From positions 1 to 14,190 of the forward strand of contig JAOXYB010033763.1 of assembly GCA_028565635.1 (NCBI GenBank): a DNA stretch of 14,190 nt, read 5' to 3'. Below the pieces are notes generated by a model. That model was not told the origin of the DNA. It saw only the letters and a list, made by a program, of their open reading frames with translations, and searched no databases. The DNA is from Phoronis ovalis (lineage: Eukaryota; Phoronida; Phoronidae). The translations under genes were made by a program, and so were the position numbers. Below are positions 1-10,400 of the stretch, piece by piece (the first letter of the stretch is position 1; each line of letters begins with the position of its first letter).

Positions 1-1282
1 TGTCAAGTATCAATATATTAAATCCTTATATATAATTAGTCCTTTCAGGGGTCCTTCCTCAGCCTGTACACAGGCTATAGTAGAGGATACAGGCTTGTTT
101 TAGTCCAACTCTTGTCCGAGATTCTTGTTCTCTTAAGTGTTCCCTAAGCTGCAGCTATTACACAAAATTTATATAACAGTGGAACACTTGGAGCTCAAGA
201 ATTGGACTATATACACAATAGGCTTGTGACTATATAAATCTGAATTATACTGATGTACCTAGAAAGTAGTTGAGATTTTGAAAAGGTTTTAAATCATTCA
301 TTTTTGAAAAATATAGCCTATGTTATTTATTAAATATATAATCATATTTTAAATGTTTACAACTTTACATTTTTATGGTACAATAGAGGGCTTTAATAAT
401 ATAATAAATATACTTGTGGGATTTTTTATGTGACAGCTGCTCAAAAAATACATGTACAGTACGTCTTACTTTAATTAAGTGGATATTATAACCTTGTTCT
501 TATGTCTTTGACAACATTTCAGATGTACCGTTAAATGTAGGATTCCTCTGTCTTGACACACACTAAGCAGCTGATCCACCACAATTGGAACAAGAGAGTT
601 TGAACAAATTGTTAATGGTAAAAAAGATAACTAACTTGAATGTATTGTAACTAAGGATACTTGTCCTCATAAAATATGACATTTGGCCAATTAACTCCAT
701 GATTCTTTTAAAACACAAAAAGTCATATAATTAATTATGAGAACATCTATTCGGTTGAGGATGTAATTCATATTAATAAGTGCCTATAGATGATTTGCTG
801 TATCTCAATTTGAAAAATATGCTTTTGTTTTATATGCTGGAAAGAAATATTAGAAATTCACTTCCAATTATCATATGGTTAAGAAGGCATAAGATTCCTG
901 TCGAGGGATATTTCAGCATAAAGATTCTAGTCCTAAGAAGATTGGAAATATTCCGGAATCATGTCGGTATCCAGTTGTAATAAATCTATAATTTCTCTAT
1001 TTAACTCTTCTTTTGTTTTGATGGCATTTGCTCAAGAATCAGTCTGCTTGAATGTAGAATCTGTTTCTTTCTATATTTTCAAATAAATTGAGTTTTAGCT
1101 CACCCTTTGTTTGTTTATCCAAGATTCCTACTGACACATGCTACATGATCTATGATCACAGTTGACCAGCCATTGTGTGAATTTCAATAATCAGCATGCA
1201 TAGCCTGTTGCATGAACTACACTTAAATTGTATTTTTGACAACATACAGGTTAATATTATTTCGTCGCTATCTATATTTCAG
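1..1282. other. Upstream region, no recognisable gene
   Basis: AT-rich sequence before the first recognised coding exon. I see no long conserved open frame, no tRNA-like fold and no convincing core promoter, although TATA-like strings are common simply because of base composition. A TTTCAG acceptor-like site ends at 1282, just ahead of the first coding exon. The start codon may therefore sit in a second exon, with a non-coding first exon somewhere in or before this stretch. A 66-codon open frame at 780-980 has no family resemblance and is not called. Confidence 0.5.
61..76. repeat. Short perfect palindrome
   Basis: AGCCTGT-AC-ACAGGCT is a perfect inverted repeat with 7-bp arms and a 2-nt centre. 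A third ACAGGCT half-site follows at about 88-94. It could be a binding site or chance; nothing else supports a function. Confidence 0.3.
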
Positions 1283-1305
1283 TCATTTTCATATTGTCAA
1301 GACAG

Positions 1306-1477
1306 ATGGAGAATAACTCTCAGAGGACAGAGCCTGTTGAGTGCCTTAATCATGGTGGATTGGAAGGACAGGTTAAGGCATTACGAGCAGAAGTTTTTGA
1401 CCATAAGGAACAGCTTAGTAAAACACAAGCTGAAAATGCTGGTTTAAGAAGCAAAGTAAATGGATACAAGGCACTAA
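1306..1477 (+). CDS. TNIP: TNIP exon 1 (coding start), N-terminal coiled coil
   Basis: Encodes residues 1-57 plus one base (phase 1 end). ATG 1306 is the first Met in the open frame, which is closed upstream by a stop at 1252-1254. The exon itself may begin at 1283 after the TTTCAG acceptor, so 1283-1305 would be 5' UTR. The donor is the strong GTGAGT at 1478. Residues 19-57 form heptad-like coiled coil (LEGQVKALRAEV). The block ENAGLRSKVNGYKAL parallels ENSRLKEKMQGIKML near the human TNIP1 N-terminus, which supports both the start region and the family call. Position -3 of the start codon is C, so the Kozak context is mediocre. Confidence 0.78.
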
Positions 1478-4400
1478 GTGAGTACAAATTAAACGTCTCT
1501 ACACTGCAACTACACCTGTATGTGGCTCCCAACACAAAGTTTTAGAAATGAAAGCCATTTTGGATTCAAGGTCGCCTTCAAATTTTTATCTTAAGAACCC
1601 AGGAAACATTTTAATCCAAGTTTTGTTGTAGGACTTTCTGATTTATCAATACATATTTTCTCCCAAGGCAGCCATTTTTAATCCAAGATGGCCACAATTC
1701 AAAATTTCATCTCAAGAAACAAACCAACATTTTGGCTTAAGTTTCATTTAAGGCTAAGCATGTGACGATAAAGTACTCATTTTCGGATTTTTGCACAGTG
1801 GACAAAAGGCAGTACCCTTATTGCATAAAATTCTGTGGCACCACACTTTGTTGTTTTTTTAATTGAATATATATTTTTGTCAAATCTAAAACAGAAATTA
1901 TGATCAACGATGATAACATGTTGGTATACACCCACTATTCTGTTTCCCTAGTGAATAATTGACAAATATCTGTTGTATGGACAAGTTTATTAAAACGACG
2001 TAAGGGTACCGGTATAGAAACAGGAACAACCATGTAGTGCTTAGAACATCCGGTCATTAGCTGTTTGTGCTTTTCATCTAATTTCATTTTATTTTCAGTA
2101 TAATTATATTTTATAACTTTTTATGCGAAAAATTAGAATAACACAACAATTATAATGTGCAATACTCCCCAGTATTGGAATACTCCTTGGCCTCGCAGAG
2201 ACCATGACGTGCAGATAATTGTATATAGCGCATTATTTTTTGAAATGCCTAGAAAAAATAAAGCAACATCATCAAGAGCGATCAAAATTCCTGGTAAATC
2301 AATACAAAAAAAGAAAGGAGGCGAATGAAGCTGATGAAGATGTAACATATTTAGATACTGCATCCATAACTTCTTTAAAGATTTAGAGATATTAATAAGA
2401 ATTCCGATAATGTATGTACTCACGGAGCAAAAACAACTGATACCCACCCTAAATCTGATATCTGATGCATCGAATTCTCTGCATTTTCTGAATACATGTG
2501 AAAACTAAAGCTAAGAATGTAAATACGAAAGCACGGCAAGTAGAAATCATTAGAGTTGATTGAAAGATTGCTCTGCTGGAAGCCCTGATTGACAGGTTGT
2601 CCTGCTGGAACTCTAGTTTTCACACCAAAAAATGTTAGCAACTAATATCTAAAATACTTTATTAATTAATTTCTTGAAATTAGCAAACTCAATTTAACGA
2701 TAAACAATATTTTTCTAAACCTTGACGTAAATAAGTTTGAGTGCAAAAATCATGAAAACATTTTTTCATACTATAGATTTCCTTGTATTCTATTTGAAAT
2801 GCTTGAAAAAGGTTTTTTACTCCTACTGTAAAATTTGAATTTGCTTCAAAGCTCTATACGAGGTACAATGTATGTTGAATGTGTTCCTTCTAATCCTGTT
2901 GAAATTCGGCATTCTTCACCACAACAGATATATCTTTATTTGTTATGATCTAATTGAAATATTAATAAATGTTTAAAAAAAGATTCACTTTTTATTTGCC
3001 AAAAACTTAAATTCATCATACAACCAAAGTACTGATGCGATTTTAAAATGCTTCAAGACAAGTTATTAGAGTATCATTTAATTTCCTAAAGCGTAGTTAG
3101 CACGACTTTTGGTCCACCAGGTTTTCCAGTAGGATGTGTCTAATGGTTTTTATGCGGTATCATTAAACGCTAATTAAATTTCGTCTGTTGCACTGAAGAG
3201 TCTGAAAATACATCCATAACATAGCCTGAATGTTCAAGTTTCAGAGAATATTTACTTTGTGTGCATTGGATTAAAGATGTCCACCATCCTTCATTATTAA
3301 AATGTTTGCTGTTCGGTTTCATGTGAATATTTCCACAAATTTTGTTTAAATATGATCATTAATTTCTGAGAAAAGCATCGGACAAAATTTGCTGAATTAA
3401 AAAAAAAGAAGACAGACTTGTCAAGTCTCTTATCAGAGTCACACATTTTGGTTTCCCCTCATGTTATCATGCAAACTAAACTAAGGCTCACGCTAAGTTA
3501 AGATTTATCAAAATTAAAAAATATGAAGTAAAGTTAATAAAATTACAGAATATATTTTCTTACCACCAGGTGCAAATGAACGACCTGGAGAACTTTCTTT
3601 TGTATGACCTCATTAATATATCCCACTTCCTACTAATAATAAAAAAAATACACCAGAAGCATCGGCCACCCCATATATCGTGTGTTATCATCAACTACTC
3701 CAGTATCCTATTTTGTAAAAAAAAAAAAAAAAAAAAAAAATTTTGTTACATATCTCAAAGATAATATAATGTCCAGAAATGCACAGAAATAACACCTTTT
3801 GGTACTTTCCCTAATATCTCACTCATGTTCATCATTCCACCTTGACAGGTTTGAACCTATGCAAGTGCAATATAGCCATGAAATGGTTTGGACTGTTGGG
3901 CATACTGTAAATATAAAGCAGTATGTAAACAAACTAGTATTTTTGATTTTCTTAGCTGGATTCTATGAAGAATCACAGTTTAAAAACAAGAATTTGGAAA
4001 AAGAAATTGAGTTCCTTCGCAAAGAAAAGCTAAGTTTAATCCAACAACTGGAAGAGGAAAACCAAGGCTTAGTGAGTATCTTAATTTAAGCAATTAGATC
4101 CAGGTTGAACTAGTGAAACTATTCAAATCTCACAGTGGCAGAATAATCAGCACAAATGTATAATTTCAATGGCAAATGCTAAGAGGGGGCAGTCAGTATG
4201 AAAGTGGGTACCCATGTTCCAACATGGCTTTCCAAAAAAATCCCTAACGAAGTGAAATTCTGCAAAAATACACCCCTAAGGAAGTGAGTTTTTTTGGAAT
4301 ATATGCAGCCTTAAGGAAGTGACTTTTGGAGAGAAAAAAACACCCTCTAACGAAGTGTCACACCTTCTAAAAACCACCCCTTTTCTTGATTTTAGCCAAA

Positions 4401-7400
4401 AAACAGACCCTAAACTCGTAACGCGCATTACGTACCTGTGGTTCGAAAAATATACCCTTTCATGCGAAATTTTGTTGGAACATGCGTACCCACTTTTATA
4501 TTGACTGCCCCCCCGGGGCTAAGAGTGACAGCTTGAATATGTCAAGATTATTGGTCTCATGATGCATTTCACATAAAAAATAGTATTCATTCATTTTTTT
4601 TATAAAGTTTTATGAAATATAATAAGCTAATAATGTTAGATGAGTTTCTACTAATTATTTTAATGAACAAACTGTTAATTTTTTTTTTCTATCTGCAGAA
4701 AATGTCAAAATCTGCTGTCCTTCCAAAAAGTGATGCTGCAACACAGAATACAGGAAGCCTATTTGAGCACCAAAATCTTGTTTCTAAATCAAATGGTTTA
4801 TTTACCAATTATAAAGTTCGTACTAAAGATAAAGAAGATGTAAACGTACACACTAATACTGATGAAGATTTAGAAGTAGACTCAAACCCGTCTACCGAGT
4901 TCCCTAATACAGAGAGTTATCGTTCAAGCCATTCTCTTTCTGATAGCTTTATTTACCCAGATGGAGATGAGGCTCACTTAATATTAGTAAGTTTTTTGTT
5001 TTTTTTCTTTGAATCAAATTCAATTGTAAGTAACAGAAATCTAGTATTAACTAACAGATTGGAGTCTAAATGTAGTACAACAGTATGCAATTTGACATGA
5101 AAATAAATGCGCCAAGTTTAAATCTGTAATTTGAAGACATTTCGGTTAACTTATTAGCAAAATAACTGTTATCTTTGTTTTGTGTTTTGGATCTGATCAT
5201 CTGCATGCAAAGTATGTGATCTTTATGGAGTTACTCTTATACCTCACCTGATATCAAATGCTAATGAAATTAAATTTTGAATATTAAAATAAAGTTTTCT
5301 TCCATGTGAACTGTGCATTTTATTAGATTAATTATAATTTTACAATTTTAGTACTGAATGACTTTCAAATTGAAAATAAAAATTACAGTAAGGTGTTGAA
5401 AAGTTGCAACACTGTGATTTTTCAAGTTTACACAAAATTAAACGAAAATTCTCTAGGAGTAATTGTAATTTCTGTGTGTATGCTTGTAAGTTGTTGTTCA
5501 ATGACCTGGAATTTTGGAATCATTAAAATACTTTTAAATTATGCAGAAAGTCTTAAGTCTGTAGAATTCTTCTGAACCCATTGTAAATATCGAAAAATTT
5601 GCATATTATATCATAACATTGGCATTAAATAGTATTTAAAACTTCAGATGTCAATGCATTGCCAACTTTTTTTGATATTACCTACTTTTTTGATACCTTA
5701 CTGTAGCATTGTGAATCATTAAAGTAGTTTCAAACACCACCCAGTTTGGTAAATTCTTTAATATTCTAAAAGTCTTTATTACATTTTGTTTTAGATAAGT
5801 TTTGCAATTCAGATATAACTAGGAATAGGGCATCGATTGGTATGATTCCGTCGTTTGTACACCCCCTCTGTAATTTCTTAAATTTATTCACATACAATAA
5901 TCGAGAATTTTGTGTTTCTCTATATTCATACTCCTCTCTTTTTGTTGGATTTCAGGTTGTTTTTTTTTAATACGTCCAAAGTTACTTCCCAGTGACATTT
6001 GTTTACAAAAAAAATAACACGCATGACGGTTCTACTAAATATCTCAGAACAATGAGCAAAAAACAAAACATTGCTCTGATAGCTGCTATGAGAATATTTT
6101 CCTTCACATGTGTGGCTGCAGTGTATATTAATACACTTTCATACATTTCATTTCATTTTTCACCCAAATTAGACCTCAGAATGATATTATTTATGTTGTA
6201 ATGTCAAGACTTCTTATGACTTCAATATTTTCTCCCGTATTTGCAGAGTTCTAAACATGACTTAATTGTATGTCTGTCAGGCTGCTACATTTTGATTGAT
6301 ATCTGATGCTGACTTGACTGGTAGGAAGGATGATTTTACTAATTGTCGGGGGGCATTCACTGAATTCTTGAAACCATGCAGGATTTTTATAAAAATTAAT
6401 CCATTTTTTTACGTTCGTGCTTGGGCTGAAGAATTAAGATGTATTATAGGTAGTTTGCTGAACAGACTTGAATGCTAGCAAAATCAACATCCTGGCTAGG
6501 TAAATCTTGAAAAGAAATCGATGTGAACTACATGATGGTAATGGTGGTGGTAGTTTAAGGACTTGTAAAATTATTAATTTTTCTGCGGGACTATACATTC
6601 AATGATATTTTTTTGCCAATGGTTGTTTTCTAGTTTAAGCCTGATTTCTTCATGTGTGGTATCTGCAAGTTCACATTTCTCTTTGTAACTGTTGCGTGTG
6701 CTGAACTGTGCTTGACATAACACAGTAATCATAAAACACATAGTGTGTTACTTTATTTTGATGTTAAGGCTGGAAAGTTGACAACTACAAACTAAAGGCA
6801 AATTGTTAAACAAACTGGATTATGGAAGGTTTAAACATAGCTAGGTAAAACATGAAAATAAAGACACAAATCGATGTAAGTTACAGGGTGGTGGTGATTA
6901 AAAGGACATTAATTAAATGAGATATTTTTCTCAGGTTCGGTCTGATTTCTACATTTAGTTGCAAGTTCACATTGCTCTGTAGCTAAATGTGTAACTTTGG
7001 ATAAGACACATCCCTGGAGCATATAGTATAGTATACCCCATAGTGCATATGGTTGTTGAAGTTTGTATCTTGTCATATATTTTGCTATGGAGTTCATTGT
7101 CATAGTTTATTTGTAAAACTTTTAGGAAAATCAGCCAACATCTATGGTGAGTTCTTTGCAATCCTTTCCTAGTGTTGCTATTGAAGCAGCTGCAAGAAAT
7201 ATTACCGGTGATCAAAAGGTATCACCTTTTGTCCAGAATGCAACTAAAACTGCTCTGTATGTGAATAAACTGGAAAAGAAAGCAAAAACATTTCAGGTGC
7301 AAAATATTGATTATTTTACTAAATGGTGTCTTCTGTATAGTTCACATCCCCCGAATAATATAAAACAATAATAAAATGCAACAAAATCTTCACACTGGGA

Positions 7401-10400
7401 GATTATTCTTAACTAATGATGTTAACTCTGAAATTGCAAATCTGATATAAGAACTGGCAAAATATTATTAACATACAACTGCATATGTCATTTTGTGTAT
7501 AAACTAAGCAATTTATGTTTTAAAAATGAATTTATGAATTGTCTTATTAAAATAATCTAAAACTTGAAAATCTGACTATTATTTCAGTCTCTGGCTAATA
7601 GTCTGACAGAAGAAGTCATGTCATTGAATACAGTGAATGATAATTTAAGGTAATTATGATTTTCTAACAATTGTTGCTTTGTATTAGTTTAGACTGCTTT
7701 TGTATTGTCCAGAATATGTAACTGCATTATATTGCAAAGTGGACCAGTGTTGCCAGAGGGAATAAGTATTTATGGGACTTGTCAACAAAACTGTTAGATA
7801 ATTACAATTAAATTTCATTATAAAAGTTACAAAGCTGAAGAAATCATTCTACAAATGTTCTTTCTTTTTTTTCAAGTTTTCACTGTCTTTCTAATCTTTA
7901 TCCCAAATGACAAAAAGATTATTTATATGTACAATCTTTTCACTAGATTAATTTATTTACCAATTTTACTGTCAACTCTTGAGTACATATTCTAGGTTTC
8001 TTTTATTTTTATAAATTTATTATAAACCCAGTAGTTAACTATTAAACAAACCTGGGCATATATACATATGTGATTTTATTTTCGTATTTAGGAAGGAAAA
8101 CCAGCAACTTAAAAGGCAGTTTGCCAAGCAGACTGATTGTGGAAGTTTTAATGCTAGCGAACATAATAGCTGGGTTAAACTTGAAAAGAATGAGACTGGT
8201 GTAAATCACAAGGTGGTTATAAAGACTTATCAGACATTGTCACTAGCATATTTTGCCTTGTTACAACTTTTTTCAAGCAGTACACTGCATTTGTTGATTT
8301 TCTCCAAAAGGCATTTTAAGAGGTTCATCCAGTTTGCTTTGTTTGTGACATTATTTAGCAAGTATGTATTGCTTCCTTTGATAAAATGGGTAACATTAAA
8401 AAAAATATTCTTATTCACCGTAACCTTTCCGAGTTCACTGATAATCACAAAATGGATATTATAAGACGTTCACATACCTGCAACTCATAGGTGATGAAGA
8501 ATCGAATTTTTCAAATTTTAGGGAGAATTAACTGTCCTCCAAAACATCATAAGGAAAATGATATATAGATATAAATATATGGATTAGTCCATTTCATATT
8601 AGTCCGGGAAGCTTTTTGCAAAAAATGACAAAATGTAAGTGGGAATTTAGCCAAGTAAGCAGCCTTCTTACCAGGTGAATTAATTAATAATTAATTACAA
8701 GTGAATTATTAAATTCATCTGATGAAAGACCACCAAAAATGTTGTTTTGCAATGTTTAATTCATTCCCAGAATATTTTCACATTCTTTAATGAGAAACTG
8801 TATATTTGGAAAATCCAAAATATTCTTATTCTCTGTATCTATATAATTATGTGCTATTTTATAGGTGTTTTGGAGGGATAGTTTGTTTTTCCCACAAAAG
8901 TGTGATTCTTTATCCAATTTGAAATGAACAATAAAGCAGATTTCAATATTAAAATGAAATGTGGCATTTTAAACTGGATTTTCTAAATAAACACTACAGG
9001 CGCAGTGCCCCTCAATAAACTATAATAAAAAAAATAAAGTAGGATAAAAATATTGCAGGAAATAAAATTCTTATTGACTGTATAAAGTAATAAACATGAT
9101 ATAATAAAACAATAAACAGTGGATGATATGGGACATCAATAAAATAATAAACTGAATAATTAACACATAAATAAATAATCCTAAACTAGTTAAAAGTGCC
9201 ACATCTCATGACATGATTTCACTGCCTGTTTCAGTGGATTTTGCCTATCAGTGAACAAGGGTGTTTTTTGTAAACTAAGCATGTAATGTGTAAAAAAATT
9301 CTAATTTTGATTTCTCTATTTTAAAAAATAACATTGTGCGCTATAAACTTAAATGTAAATAAAGGTACAATTTTAAATTTTGTCTATTGTGATTATGCAT
9401 TTAACTGTAGCTTTTGGATAGTGGTCAGAAAAAATGAATATCAAGTACACACAGTACAGTTGTTAATTCACTGTGTCATATGTTGAACACTGAAGTTTCA
9501 ATTCTGGCAATTTGATGTGCCTTATATTGTTTGGCACAACTTTTGAACATTAATATAAATATTAGACAGTTAAATTTTAAGGTAGTTAATTAAAAACTAA
9601 ATAGGCTTTCTGACCTCTGAATTTTAAAGAGTAATAATTGCCTTTATTGAACAAAAATTTATATCACAGGTCTGGCTGACACTTATCTTGGCCATGTTTC
9701 TACAGGGGTGTTTGGATTATACTTGTGAAATTTGTTATATAAGTAAAAATGAATTTTGATTTAAAGTGGCTAGCTTAGTGACTGATTACATAGAAATGTA
9801 TCAAATGCAAAAATGTTATATTCTGAAAGTTTGTGTTTTTCCAAAAATGTCTATTTTTATTATCGTGCTACCTTATCAGTTAACTACTAAGTGTTACAAC
9901 AGTATTGGTCACCTTAGAAATACAAAGCTACAGTTAATTTGATTGAACTATTTTTCAGCATCGAAGTCATGAAATCTTGATTATCATCTTGAAATTGTGA
10001 TACATTTGAGTTATTTTTTATGCATTAACTTTAGAATGATCATGAAGCCGAGCTGGTGACAGCTTCTCCCCCTGTTTCTAGAGTTACTCAAGTAAAGAAC
10101 CAAAATATCCAGAAGCGCCAAGAGGTACACCTAATATGTTTAGTGTTTGGTATAGTAATACACTTTCTACTACTTAGGGACCAGCACAGCAAACAAATAT
10201 TCAGCAAAATATTCTTGTCATACTAATTGTTCATTTTTACTTTCTAAATTGTGTAATTATTAAATTTACTCAAAGATATGATCATGAAGTTTGCCCTCAA
10301 CAAGATTCTGCTGTAATGTGAGCAAGGGGGGTGGGGTACTTATGTATATGATGAATACGGGGATGGAGCAAATGGGTCACTTTTTTACCAATAAATCCCT

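Larger units (their letters stand above)
1478..3955 (+). other. Intron 1 (2478 bp)
   Basis: Bounded by GTGAGT and TTCTTAG. It contains a repeat pair at about 1553-1745, a 24-base A run at 3717-3740, and a patch at 2155-2606 that is open on both strands with splice-like sites (see findings). Otherwise it is AT-rich with nothing recognisable. Confidence 0.75.
4987..7125 (+). other. Intron 3 (2139 bp)
   Basis: Bounded by GTAAGT and CTTTTAG, joining phase 0 to phase 0. About 4987-6440 is AT-rich with no supported gene; open frames at 5393-5575 and 5992-6201 look random. From about 6449 to 6985 it holds two decayed copies of the exon 6 region. Confidence 0.7.

Noticed and set aside
780-980. 66-codon + frame upstream of the gene
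   Set aside because: It starts at a non-ATG codon and has no family resemblance, splice context or conserved motif. It is likely chance in AT-rich DNA.
1196-1447. 83-codon + frame overlapping exon 1
   Set aside because: It is a different frame over the real exon 1, whose translation matches the TNIP N-terminus and splices in phase.
2133-2641. Two overlapping minus-strand open frames
   Set aside because: They are hydrophobic, overlapping and unmatched to any family I know. Kept only as a low-interest finding because of nearby splice-like sites.
3570-3764. + frame ending in a poly-Lys run
   Set aside because: The poly-Lys is the 24-base A run. No homology is apparent, and including it would break the exon 1 to exon 2 phase match.
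4319-4504. + frame at 4319-4504
   Set aside because: It lies wholly inside the MITE-like element and is produced by its repeat structure.
4699-4986. LIR (LC3-interacting) motif in the exon 3 linker
   Set aside because: Vertebrate TNIP1 has such motifs, but no W/F/Y-x-x-L/I/V core in acidic context is present here.
6296-6478. 60-codon + frame ending near decayed copy 1
   Set aside because: It has no ATG-supported start, flanking exons already join in phase without it, and its end overlaps the decayed exon 6 copy with a stop.
6909-7215. Minus-strand open frames over exon 4 and the decayed copy
   Set aside because: They are antisense shadows of duplicated and coding sequence; no recognisable product.
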